Part shown: positions 16,163 through 24,123 of the stretch, piece after piece | How the letters are laid out: every line of letters begins with the position of its first letter | Numbering within the stretch: the stretch's first letter is position 1 | Source of the DNA: Alphaproteobacteria bacterium | GTDB lineage: Bacteria; Pseudomonadota; Alphaproteobacteria; Sphingomonadales; Sphingomonadaceae | Direction: 5' to 3' | Assembly (NCBI GenBank): GCA_019239415.1 | Contig: JAFAZW010000068.1 | Span: forward strand, 1-36,510 | Length of the DNA stretch: 36,510 nucleotides | The notes under the pieces: model-generated | The model's input: only the letters and a program-made list of their open reading frames with translations | Database searches by the model: none | What the model was told of the DNA's origin: nothing | Position numbers and translations under genes: made by a program

Positions 16163-17731
16163 TCAGGCCGCCACGGGCTTGCGCTCCGCCGCCATCGCCG
16201 CCAGCAGCTTCAGCGCCTCATGGGCGGACAGGGCGGCGCCTTCCTGCCACAGGCCGACATAGGAAAGGTGCTCGCCGGCGAAGACGATCGGCCCCTCCGG
16301 TTTCAGCAGCTCGGCGTAGCGCGCGCCGCGCTTCACGTCCCATTCCGGACCGACGGCGCCGACCCCTTCGGACCAGGGGGTGAGGCCCCAGGCGACGGTG
16401 ACCGGCTTGGTGAGCAGCTGCGACCGGCCGGGGTGCAGCGCCTCGATCGAATCGCGGCTGATGCGGATCCGCTCCTCGTGGCTCAAGGCGGCGAAGCGCT
16501 GCGGATTGTCCGGGTGGGTCCAGCCTGCCACATAGGCGGCGACGAGGACGCCGGTCGGGGCGTGGAAGCCGCCGGACGGATAGAGGACGTTCTCGTTCAA
16601 TCGGTCGGTCCAGGCGACGCCGCCGTAGAGGAAGTCGTCCGTCTCCCAGAAACGCGGCGCCTCGAAGCCGACCTTGACGCTGGGAAGGTAGGGCACGTCC
16701 TTCATCGCGGCCTTCTTGGCGGCCGAGAAATCGGCGTCGACCCTGGAAAGCAGCGGCAGCGGCAGGGTGCAGACGCAATAATCCGCCTCCAGCGCCTGCC
16801 GGTCGGCGCCGTGGACGACCCGCACCCGCTCCCCGACGCGGCGGACCGAGACGACCGGCCGGCCGAGGCGCACGCTCGGGCGCACTTCGCGGTAGAGGGC
16901 GCGGGCGATGCCGTCCATGCCGCCGACCGGCTGCAGCATCGGCGCCTGCATGTCGGAGATCTGCTCGAACAGGTACGGCAGGACGATCGCGCGCGAGGGG
17001 ACCAGCGCGCCGAAGCCGAGCGCCCTGGCCGGCACCGGCGCATGGGTGTAGCCGCCCGGCTCCTCGGCGAAGCCGGAGCGGCCGTCGGGCTCGTACCGGC
17101 CCTTCTCGTCGAGGGCGCCGTAGGCACCGAGGAACCCCCGCAAGGTCGCCAGCTCGTCCTTCGGCATCTCCTGGTCGAGCGCGCGGGCGTCGATCGCCTT
17201 GGCGAGCAGCTCCGAGATGCGCCCGCGCATGTCGTTGACCGCCTGCCGCTCGGCGATCACCCGGCCACCGAAATCCCAGCCCGCGCTACGGTTGCAGTTG
17301 ACCATCACCTCCATCGGCACGCCGAGGCGGCGGGCGTAGGACAGGATCAGGCGATGGGTGGAGGGGATGCGCGCGGCGCCGGCGTTGAGATAATTGCCGG
17401 GCGCGAACTCGGCGCGCTGGTCGGGCCGGCCCGTCTGCACGATCCGGTCGCCGCCGCGCACCGTCCAGACCCGGCCGCCGATGCGGTCCCGCGCCTCGAG
17501 GACGGTGACGGTCCACCCTGCCTTGCGGAGCTCATAGGCGGCGACGAGGCCGGCGATGCCCGCGCCGAGGATGACGACCGAGCGCCCCTGGCCGCTGCCG
17601 GGAGGAAGCGCGAAGCGCGCCGCCCTGGCCGGCGTCACCGTGGCGAGGCCGAGCGTCTCCATCGCCATCCACACCGCACTGGCGCCGCCGAGCGCCCCCA
17701 GCTGCGTCAGCACGTCGCGGCGTGTCGGCAT
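16163..17731 (-). CDS. Tat-exported flavin monoamine oxidase family protein
   Basis: A 522-aa FAD amine oxidase. A twin-arginine leader (PTRRDVLTQLGALGG) comes first. The dinucleotide-binding motif VVILGAGIAGLVAAYELRKA follows at about residue 50, then VLEARDRIGGRVWT, which is the amine-oxidase signature. The C-terminal FAD block is FAGEHLSYVGLWQEGA. Related enzymes oxidise amines or L-amino acids to imines, releasing H2O2. The gene starts 4 bases after the stop of an exported RidA, whose family hydrolyses imines, so the pair probably acts together outside the cytoplasm. Confidence 0.92.
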   Translation of the reverse strand: MPTRRDVLTQLGALGGASAVWMAMETLGLATVTPARAARFALPPGSGQGRSVVILGAGIAGLVAAYELRKAGWTVTVLEARDRIGGRVWTVRGGDRIVQTGRPDQRAEFAPGNYLNAGAARIPSTHRLILSYARRLGVPMEVMVNCNRSAGWDFGGRVIAERQAVNDMRGRISELLAKAIDARALDQEMPKDELATLRGFLGAYGALDEKGRYEPDGRSGFAEEPGGYTHAPVPARALGFGALVPSRAIVLPYLFEQISDMQAPMLQPVGGMDGIARALYREVRPSVRLGRPVVSVRRVGERVRVVHGADRQALEADYCVCTLPLPLLSRVDADFSAAKKAAMKDVPYLPSVKVGFEAPRFWETDDFLYGGVAWTDRLNENVLYPSGGFHAPTGVLVAAYVAGWTHPDNPQRFAALSHEERIRISRDSIEALHPGRSQLLTKPVTVAWGLTPWSEGVGAVGPEWDVKRGARYAELLKPEGPIVFAGEHLSYVGLWQEGAALSAHEALKLLAAMAAERKPVAA

Positions 17732-17734
17732 TCC

Positions 17735-18217
17735 CTACTTCTCCTGCTTGCGCGCCGCGGTGACCTCGATCTCGACCAGCCAGCCCGGGTCGACCAGACC
17801 CGCGACCTGCATCGTGGCGCGCGCAGGCCTGGCGGGCTGGGCGGCGGTGCCGAACTTTTCCGAATAGGCCTTCATCATGCCGGCGAAGTCCATCCGCGCC
17901 TGGCCCGGCGGCGCGACGAGGTAGACGCGCATCATCACCACGTCGCCCATGCCGAGGCCGAGGCCGGCGAGCTGCTTCTCGATCTTGGCGAGGATGGAGC
18001 GGGTCTGGGCGGCGGTGTCGCCGTAGCGCGCCACGCTGCCTGCCGGCGCCGCCGGATCGGCGACGTCGGGGACGTTGCCGCTCAGATAGACGGTGCGGGC
18101 GCCGGCCGGGACGTCCACGGCGGCGGCGATCGGCGCCTCGGCGGGGCCGACATGACGGACGGCCTGGGCCCCGGCCGCGCCGGAGACGAGCAGGGACAGC
18201 AACAGGATTGCGCGCAT
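17735..18217 (-). CDS. Exported RidA-family protein
   Basis: A 160-aa RidA-like protein with a clear signal peptide (MRAILLLSLLVSGAAGAQA). Family features: TVYLSGNVPD, DTAAQTRSILAKIEKQLAGL, GMGDVVMMRVYL and the C-terminal RATMQVAGLVDPGWLVEIEV. The Arg of RATMQVAGL aligns with the active-site Arg of RidA. The ATG at 18215-18217 has GGGGTGAG just upstream and is preferred over the GTG at 18226. It is the promoter-proximal partner of the amine oxidase. Confidence 0.9.
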   Translation of the reverse strand: MRAILLLSLLVSGAAGAQAVRHVGPAEAPIAAAVDVPAGARTVYLSGNVPDVADPAAPAGSVARYGDTAAQTRSILAKIEKQLAGLGLGMGDVVMMRVYLVAPPGQARMDFAGMMKAYSEKFGTAAQPARPARATMQVAGLVDPGWLVEIEVTAARKQEK

Positions 18218-18241
18218 GCGACTCACCCCCCGCTTGCGTCG

Positions 18242-18810
18242 TTACACCGAAGCAACGGGGGCGGCCACCCCTCGGGCGGCGGCCCGCACCCGCCCGCGCG
18301 CGAAGCCGACGACGAAGCCGCGCAACGCCTCGTAATCGGTGAGGTCGTAATCGCGGCGCGGGTCGAGCTCCAGCCCGCACTTGCGCGCAATCCTTCATCA
18401 GCTGGCGCGTCACGAAGCCGTAGCGGGTGAAGGCGAAGGCGCCGCCGGCATGATGCACGGCGGCGGGGGTCCACCCCGTCGGGGCTTCGAAGCGCGCGAC
18501 GCAGTCCCTGAGGCCTTCCCAATCGTCGTGGTCGTGCCCCGCGGCGGAGAGGGAGACCGAGACGAACGCCGCCGGCCGCTCGCCGAGCGCCGTGCGAGGG
18601 GGTGCGGACGTAGTCGATCACCGCGGCCTGATAATGTCCCGCATGGAGCGAGGCGGCGACGATGACGGCTTCGAAGCCGGCCGGCGGCGGCGCGGCCGCG
18701 GCCGGCGCCGTCATGACGTCGTGCCCCTCGCCGCGAAGGGCCTGGGCCGCATCATGGGCGAGCGCGGCGGTGTGGCCGTCCGTGGTCCCGTAGACGATGA
18801 GCATGGGCAT
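18242..18810 (-). pseudogene. Flavodoxin/HemG-like protein broken by two frameshifts
   Basis: The gene starts normally at 18810 (GGAGGGAG before the ATG) with the FMN-binding motif MLIVYGTTDGHTAALAHD, then VIVAASLHAGHYQAAVIDYV. At the C5/G5 run (18598-18602) the frame is lost. Removing one base restores ALGERPAAFVSVSLSAAG, HDDWEGLRDCVARFEAPTG and FAFTRYGFVTRQLMKDCA. At a GC run near 18380-18386 it shifts again, and a 2-bp restoration gives KCGLELDPRRDYDLTDYEAL and the stop at 18242-18244. The rebuilt protein is a HemG/flavodoxin-domain protein of about 190 aa. Both lesions are in slippage-prone runs, so sequencing error cannot be excluded. Confidence 0.82.
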
Positions 18811-18872
18811 GTCCGTCTCCCTCCGCCGAAGCGATAGGGCCGCGCGCCGGCCACCGCGCTCCGTAAGGGTCC

Positions 18873-19718
18873 CTAGGCGGGCTGGACGGGGAGGTTGTCG
18901 ATGAGGCGGGTGGCGCCGAGCTTCGCCGCCGCGAGCAGCCGCGCAGCGCGGTCCAGCGCTGCAAGCGGCGCCAGCATCTCCGCGTCGCGCAGCTCGACAT
19001 AGTCGATCGGGTCGAAGCCGGCGCCCGCCAGCTTCTCGCGCGCCGCGGCGAGGGCGGCGGCGACGCCTTGCCCCTCGACGATCGCCTGCGCCGCCTCGCC
19101 GAGCGCCCGCGGCAGGGCGCGGGCGGCGCGCCGTTCCTCCTCGGTGAGATAGATGTTGCGCGAGGAGAGGGCGAGGCCGTCGGCGTCGCGCTGGGTCGGC
19201 ACGCCGACGATCTCCACCGGCAGCTCCAGCGACCGGACCATGTGCCGGACCACCAGGAGCTGCTGGTAATCCTTCTCGCCGAACAGGGCGACGTCGGGCC
19301 GCACCTGGTCGAACAGGCGCGCCACCACGGTCGCGACGCCGTCGAAATGGCCCGGCCTCGCCGCCCCGTCGAGCTCCGCGCCGAGCGGGCCGGCCTGGAC
19401 GGTGATCTCCGGCCCGTTCGGATACATCGCCGCGACATCGGGCGCCCACAGCAGGGCCACGCCGGCGCCGTCGAGCATCTGGGCATCGCCCGCCTCGCGC
19501 CGCGGGTAGCGGGACAGGTCCTCGCTCGGGCCGAACTGGGTCGGGTTGACGAAGATCGAGGCGACGACCTGGTCCGCCCGCCGCCGCGCCTCCGCGACGA
19601 GCGCCATGTGGCCGGCATGGAGAGCCCCCATGGTCGGCACGAAGGCGACGCACCCGCCGTCCGCCCGCAGCGCCGTCAGCGCCCGGCGCAGCGTCTCGAG
19701 GTCACGGACGATTTGCAC
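18873..19718 (-). CDS. panC: Pantoate--beta-alanine ligase
   Basis: A 281-aa pantothenate synthetase, joining pantoate and beta-alanine with ATP in vitamin B5/CoA synthesis (cytosol). Motifs: FVPTMGALHAGHMALV (HxGH nucleotide site), SIFVNPTQFGPSEDL, ALFGEKDYQQLLVVRHMV and ALSSRNIYLTEEER. The length is typical. The start is a GTG at 19716-19718 with AGAAGG nearby. It is divergent from mipZ with an 80-base gap that must hold both promoters. Confidence 0.97.
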   Translation of the reverse strand: MQIVRDLETLRRALTALRADGGCVAFVPTMGALHAGHMALVAEARRRADQVVASIFVNPTQFGPSEDLSRYPRREAGDAQMLDGAGVALLWAPDVAAMYPNGPEITVQAGPLGAELDGAARPGHFDGVATVVARLFDQVRPDVALFGEKDYQQLLVVRHMVRSLELPVEIVGVPTQRDADGLALSSRNIYLTEEERRAARALPRALGEAAQAIVEGQGVAAALAAAREKLAGAGFDPIDYVELRDAEMLAPLAALDRAARLLAAAKLGATRLIDNLPVQPA

Positions 19719-19798
19719 CCTTCTTCCGCCTCCGATAGAGCCTCGTGCGGTCGCCCTTGCGGGGCGGCGCGGGCGGAATCAAGAGCGGGAAGGACTTC

Positions 19799-20599
19799 AT
19801 GGCCGGGGCGCATTTCATCGTCTTCGCCAACGAGAAGGGCGGCACGGGCAAGTCGACGACGGCGGTGCACGCCGCGGTCGCCCTGACCGCCGCGGGCCGC
19901 CGCGTCGCCGCGCTCGACCTCGACACGCGCCAGCGCACCCTCGGCCGCTATCTCGACAATCGCGCCGAGACGGTGAAGCGCCTGGGCGTCGAGCTGCCGA
20001 TGCCCGCCTACGACACGTTCGATCCCGCCAAGGCCGAGACGATCGACGCGGCGCTGGACCGCCTTGCCGCGGACGCCGAGATCGTCGTCGTCGACACGCC
20101 CGGCCGTGACGATCCGGACGCACGGCTGGCGATGCTGCGCGCCGACACGCTCGTCACGCCGATCAACGACAGCTTCGTCGACCTCGACCTGATCGGCCAG
20201 GTGGACCCCGAGACCTACCGGGTCCGGCGCCCGAGCTTTTACGCGGAGCTGGTCTGGAACAGCCGCACCCAGCGGGCGAAGACGCACGGCGCCAGCGTCG
20301 ATTGGGTGGTGCTGAGGAACCGCATGCAGCATATCGAGGCGCGCAACATGCGCCGGGTCGGCGATGCGCTGAACGAGCTCTCCAAGCGGGTCGGCTTCCG
20401 CGTCATCCCGGGTCTCGGCGAACGCGTCATCTACCGCGAGCTGTTTCCCAAGGGTATCACCCTGCTCGACCTCGCGCAGATGGGCGACGTCGGCATCGGC
20501 CACATCGCCGCCCGCCAGGAATTGCGCGAGATGATCGCCGCTCTGGCCTTGCCGCAGCCCGGAGAGGCGGCCCCGCCGCGCGCCGCCGCCGCGGGCTGA
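19799..20599 (+). CDS. mipZ: Division-plane positioning ATPase MipZ
   Basis: A 266-aa ParA/MinD-type P-loop ATPase. The deviant Walker A is NEKGGTGKSTTAVH (residues 11-24), then LDLDTRQRTLGRYLDNR and VVVDTPGRDDPDARL, which are MipZ-specific. The family forms a bipolar gradient via ParB and inhibits FtsZ, placing the division site at midcell in Caulobacter and relatives. The ATG at 19799 has GGAAGG upstream; the track-length extension upstream is not needed. The stop overlaps the ATG of the next gene. Confidence 0.96.
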   Translation: MAGAHFIVFANEKGGTGKSTTAVHAAVALTAAGRRVAALDLDTRQRTLGRYLDNRAETVKRLGVELPMPAYDTFDPAKAETIDAALDRLAADAEIVVVDTPGRDDPDARLAMLRADTLVTPINDSFVDLDLIGQVDPETYRVRRPSFYAELVWNSRTQRAKTHGASVDWVVLRNRMQHIEARNMRRVGDALNELSKRVGFRVIPGLGERVIYRELFPKGITLLDLAQMGDVGIGHIAARQELREMIAALALPQPGEAAPPRAAAAG

Positions 20600-21021
20600 T
20601 GGGCCTGTTCGTCCTGCTCGCCGCGGCGAGCCTCGTCGTCGCCTGGTGGACGGGCCGGCTCAAGTCGCTCACGCAGGACGACATCGTCGCCGCGCTCCTG
20701 TTCCTGCTCGGCTTTGAGCTGCTGATGAAGGGCAACCTGCTCCCCGGGGCGGCGCTGATGGCGTCGAGCCTGCTGTGGGCCGCGTGGCGGAGGAAACCGC
20801 GCGCGGCGGCGGCGCCGCCGGCGATGGCGCCCGAGGAGGCGCGCCGCCTGCTCGGCCTGCCGGAGCAGGCGAGCCTCGCCGAGATCCGCGACGCGCATCG
20901 CCGCCTCATCGCCCGCGTCCACCCCGACGCCGGCGGCTCGGCGGAGCTCGCCACCCGCGTCAACGCGGCGCGGGACGCGCTCGTCGCCGAAATGAACCGC
21001 CGCCCGCCTCGGGCGTCTTGA
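20599..21021 (+). CDS. Membrane-anchored J-domain protein
   Basis: A 140-aa protein with two N-terminal hydrophobic helices (GLFVLLAAASLVVAWW and IVAALLFLLGFELLM, plus LLPGAALMASSLLWAAW) and a C-terminal J-like domain (residues 78-140: EARRLLGLPEQASLAEIRDA, HRRLIARVHPDAGGS). The HPD tripeptide that activates DnaK is present, and the arrangement resembles TIM14/DjlA-type J proteins. Its start overlaps the mipZ stop, so the two are co-translated. Confidence 0.87.
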   Translation: MGLFVLLAAASLVVAWWTGRLKSLTQDDIVAALLFLLGFELLMKGNLLPGAALMASSLLWAAWRRKPRAAAAPPAMAPEEARRLLGLPEQASLAEIRDAHRRLIARVHPDAGGSAELATRVNAARDALVAEMNRRPPRAS

Positions 21022-21050
21022 ACCTCGATTCCGACTCGATGGAGAAGCCG

Positions 21051-22433
21051 ATGAGCCACCGTTTCCACCCGACTTCCTTGCGCGAATACGACATCCGGGG
21101 AGTCGTCGGGGAGACGCTGGGGCCGGACGACGCCGAGGCGGTCGGCCGCACCTTCGGCACCTTCGTCCGCCGCGCCGGCGGCCGCCGCGTCGCCGTCGGC
21201 CGCGATGGGCGCGAAAGCTCGCCCGCATTCGAGGCGCGGCTGGTCGAGGGGCTCGCGAAGAGCGGCTGCGACGTGGTGCGGATCGGCCTCGGGCCGACCG
21301 CCATGCTCTATTTCGCCGAGGCCGAGTTCGGCGTCGACGGCGGCATCCAGATCACCGGCAGCCACAATCCGGCCGACTATAACGGCTTCAAGATGGTCCT
21401 GCGGCACGCCGCCTTCTTCGGCGAACGCATCCAGGAGCTGGGCAGCGTCTCGGCCGCGGGGGACTGGGAGACCGGCCAGGGCTCGGTCACCGACGAACCG
21501 GCGATGGACCGCTATGTCGAGCGGCTCCTCCAGGACTTTTCCGGGCCGGCCTTCCGGATCGGCTGGGACGCGGGCAACGGCGCCGGCGGGCCGGTGGTCG
21601 AGCGGCTGGTGAAGCGGCTGCCCGGCGAGCACCACGTTCTCTATGCCGATGTCGACGGCCGCTTTCCGAACCATCACCCGGACCCTACGGTCGAGGCCAA
21701 TCTCGAGGATTTGAAGCGGCTCGTCCGCGACCAGGGCCTCGACTTCGGCATCGCGCTGGACGGCGACGCGGACCGCATCGGCGCGGTCGACGGCGAGGGC
21801 CGGGTGGTGTGGGGCGACCAGCTCCTCGCCATCCTCGCCGAGCCGGTGCTCGAGGCGCTTCCCGGCTCGACCATCATCGCCGACGTGAAAGCGAGCCAGG
21901 CGCTGTTCGATCGGGTCGCGGAGCTGGGCGGCCGGCCGGTGATGTGGAAGACCGGTCACAGCCTCATCAAGTCGAAGATGAAGGAGACCGGCGCCCCCCT
22001 CGCGGGGGAGATGTCCGGCCACGTCTTCTTCGCCCACCGCTGGTACGGCTTCGACGACGGCATCTACGCGGGCCTGCGGCTGATCGAGGCGGTGGGACGG
22101 CTCGGCGGCTCGCTCACCCGCCTGAAGGACGCCATGCCCGCCATGGTCAACACGCCGGAGCTGCGCTTCCAGGTCGACGAGAGCCGCAAGTTCGCGGTCG
22201 TCGGCGAAGTGCTCGACCGGCTGGAGAAGAAAGGCGCGAAGGTCGACCGCACCGACGGCGCCCGCGTCACCACCGACGACGGCTGGTGGCTGCTGCGCGC
22301 CTCCAACACCCAGGACGTGCTGGTCGCCCGCGCCGAGGGGAGAGACGGAGCGGCGGTCGAGCGCCTCCTCGACCAGATCGACGCGCAGCTGGCGGCGTCC
22401 GGCATCGTCCGCGGGCCGCAGGCGGCGCACTGA
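21051..22433 (+). CDS. pgmG: Phosphomannomutase/phosphoglucomutase
   Basis: A 460-aa alpha-D-phosphohexomutase. The four domains show: N-terminal SLREYDIRGVVGETL; the active-site phosphoserine loop ITGSHNPADYNGFKM; the metal loop ALDGDADRIGAVD; the sugar-binding loop GEMSGHVFFAHRWYGFDDGI; and the C-terminal phosphate-binding RASNTQDVLVARAEG. It interconverts hexose 1- and 6-phosphates for exopolysaccharide and LPS precursors (PgmG in sphingan producers). ATG 21051 has GGAGAA upstream. The symbol follows the sphingomonad homolog. Confidence 0.95.
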   Translation: MSHRFHPTSLREYDIRGVVGETLGPDDAEAVGRTFGTFVRRAGGRRVAVGRDGRESSPAFEARLVEGLAKSGCDVVRIGLGPTAMLYFAEAEFGVDGGIQITGSHNPADYNGFKMVLRHAAFFGERIQELGSVSAAGDWETGQGSVTDEPAMDRYVERLLQDFSGPAFRIGWDAGNGAGGPVVERLVKRLPGEHHVLYADVDGRFPNHHPDPTVEANLEDLKRLVRDQGLDFGIALDGDADRIGAVDGEGRVVWGDQLLAILAEPVLEALPGSTIIADVKASQALFDRVAELGGRPVMWKTGHSLIKSKMKETGAPLAGEMSGHVFFAHRWYGFDDGIYAGLRLIEAVGRLGGSLTRLKDAMPAMVNTPELRFQVDESRKFAVVGEVLDRLEKKGAKVDRTDGARVTTDDGWWLLRASNTQDVLVARAEGRDGAAVERLLDQIDAQLAASGIVRGPQAAH

Positions 22434-22434
22434 G

Positions 22435-22683
22435 GTGCCGAGGCTCTACCCCGAGGCGTTGCTCTTCTGCATCCTCTGGGCCGCCCTCGCCGTCGCCGGC
22501 TTCGCGCTGATCGGCTGGCAGGCCGGCGCGCTGCTCTCGGTTGGCCTGTTCATGCTCATCATGCCGTCGAGCGCCCTCATCCTCACCCGCACCGGCAATT
22601 TCGCCGCCGAGCGCATCGTCCGCTGGGGCATCCTCGCGGCAGCCGCGATCGTCACGGCGTCCGTCGCGGATCTGCTGCGCTGA
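22435..22683 (+). CDS. Small three-helix membrane protein (82 aa)
   Basis: Starts at a GTG directly after the pgmG stop. Three hydrophobic helices: about 8-28 (ALLFCILWAALAVAGFALIG), 30-50 (AGALLSVGLFMLIMPSSALI) and 63-80 (RWGILAAAAIVTASVADLL). No named family is recognised. Its position suggests co-transcription with pgmG. Confidence 0.65.
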   Translation: MPRLYPEALLFCILWAALAVAGFALIGWQAGALLSVGLFMLIMPSSALILTRTGNFAAERIVRWGILAAAAIVTASVADLLR

Positions 22684-22707
22684 GATTTACGACTGGATTG
22701 CGGAAAC

Positions 22708-22794
22708 ACCGTTCGGGCTGAGCCTGTCGAAGCCCTGTCCTTCTTGTGATGCAGGGGAGAAAGGCAGGGCTTCGACAAGCTCAGCCCAACCGGT
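22708..22794. repeat. Inverted pair of TTCGACA-GCTCAG REP elements
   Basis: The arms 22708-22742 and 22761-22794 are near-perfect inverted copies built on GGGCTGAGCCTGTCGAAGCC. They lie between two convergent genes. A solitary half-element of the same family (CCCTTCGACAGGCTCAGG) is inserted at about 29203-29220 inside the decayed XRE copy. Confidence 0.75.
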
Positions 22795-22821
22795 ATTGGG
22801 AAGCTAGGATCGGAGGTGCGC

Positions 22822-23823
22822 CTAATCGTCCTCATCCTCCCGTCCCACCAGGTTGAGCTCTCGAGCCTTGATCTGGCGGGTCATGCACCAGTGCATCAGC
22901 GCGTCCTCGCGGCCGTGGGTGATCCACACCTCGCGCGGCCGGAGCTCCGATATGGTCGTCGTCAGCTCGTCCCAGTCGGCGTGGTCGGAGACGATCAGGG
23001 GCAACTCGACGTTGCGCTGGCGGGCGCGCTGGCGGATGCGCATCCAGCCTGACGCCATGGCGGTAATCGGGTCGGGGAGGCGCCGCGACCAGCGGTCGTT
23101 CAGCGCGCCCGGCGGCGCGACGACGATCTTGCCCCTGAGCGCGTCCTTGGCCGCGCCGGTCGCCGGACGCAGCTCGCCCAGGTCGACGCCGTGGTCGCGG
23201 TAGAGGTCGCACAGGCGCTGCAGCGCGCCGTGGACGTAGATCGGGTCCTCATAGCCCCGCCGCCTGAGCTCCGCCATCAGCCGCTGCGCCTTGCCGAGCG
23301 CATAGGCGCCGACCAGCACGCACCGCTCCGGATTCTCGTGCAGCCTCGCGAGCAGCCGGTCGATCTCGGCGCGGGTGTCGGGGTGGCGGAAGACGGGGAG
23401 GCCGAAGGTCGCCTCGGTGACGAAGATGTCGCAGGGCACCGGCTCGAACGGCAGACACGTCGGGTCCTCGCGGCGCTTATAGTCGCCTGAGACGACTATC
23501 CGCTCGCCGGCATGTTCGAGCACGATCTGCGCCGAGCCGAGCACATGACCGGCGGGGACGAAGCTGACGTCGACTTCGCCGACGCGGATCACCTCGCCAT
23601 ATTGCACCGGGCAGCCGCCCGGCTGCGGCCCGTAGCGGCAGGCCATGATCGCCAGCGTCTCCGGCGTCGCCCACACCGTCTCATGGCCGCCACGCGCGTG
23701 ATCGGAATGGCCGTGGGTGACGAGCGCCCGCGCCTTGGGCTGCGACGGGTCGACCCACGCGTCGGCGGGCTTCACATAAATGCCTTCGGGAAAAGGCTCG
23801 ATCCAGGAACCGAGGCGGGCCAT
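22822..23823 (-). CDS. Ligase-associated DNA damage response exonuclease (MBL fold)
   Basis: A 333-aa metallo-beta-lactamase-fold nuclease. The metal site is in LVTHGHSDHARGGH (HxHxDH), followed by PAGHVLGSAQI and VSGDYKRREDPT. The C-terminal beta-CASP-like half includes VGAYALGKAQRLM and LIVSDHADWDEL. The pattern is that of the exonuclease usually encoded next to an ATP-dependent DNA ligase and a ligase-associated helicase in a bacterial damage-response locus. The helicase is 300 bases away on the opposite strand, but the ligase is not between them. Confidence 0.92.
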   Translation of the reverse strand: MARLGSWIEPFPEGIYVKPADAWVDPSQPKARALVTHGHSDHARGGHETVWATPETLAIMACRYGPQPGGCPVQYGEVIRVGEVDVSFVPAGHVLGSAQIVLEHAGERIVVSGDYKRREDPTCLPFEPVPCDIFVTEATFGLPVFRHPDTRAEIDRLLARLHENPERCVLVGAYALGKAQRLMAELRRRGYEDPIYVHGALQRLCDLYRDHGVDLGELRPATGAAKDALRGKIVVAPPGALNDRWSRRLPDPITAMASGWMRIRQRARQRNVELPLIVSDHADWDELTTTISELRPREVWITHGREDALMHWCMTRQIKARELNLVGREDEDD

Positions 23824-23894
23824 CGGGAGCTATACGCGTGAACCCGCGCGGCGGCGTCAAGACGCGCCGCGCGCCGAACGAAGGAGCGCGAGCG

Positions 23895-24083
23895 ATGGAC
23901 CTGGGCGCCGCAGGCTGGGGGCTTCAGACGATTGTCGGCGGGCTCTTGCTCGTCGCCGTCCTGCTGTGGGCTGTGCTGAGGAACCGCAGCTCGAAGACCC
24001 CGCTCGACCGCAGCGAGCGCGGCGCACGGCGCGTCTACGACGAGAGCGAGGAGGTGCGGCGTAGCGGCGACGACGACGCCTGA
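23895..24083 (+). CDS. Small single-pass membrane protein (62 aa)
   Basis: An N-terminal helix (LQTIVGGLLLVAVLLWAVLR, about residues 10-29) is followed by a charged cytosolic tail (DRSERGARRVYDESEEVRR). The ATG at 23895 has AGGAG upstream. No family is recognised. It lies between the divergent exonuclease and helicase genes and is probably transcribed with the helicase. Confidence 0.7.
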   Translation: MDLGAAGWGLQTIVGGLLLVAVLLWAVLRNRSSKTPLDRSERGARRVYDESEEVRRSGDDDA

Positions 24084-24123
24084 GCGCTTGCGCCGGGGCC
24101 GTCCCGAGCCCCATCTCCGGAGC

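Noticed and set aside
16220-18430. 736-codon open frame on the plus strand
   Set aside because: Shadow of the amine oxidase and RidA genes in GC-rich DNA.
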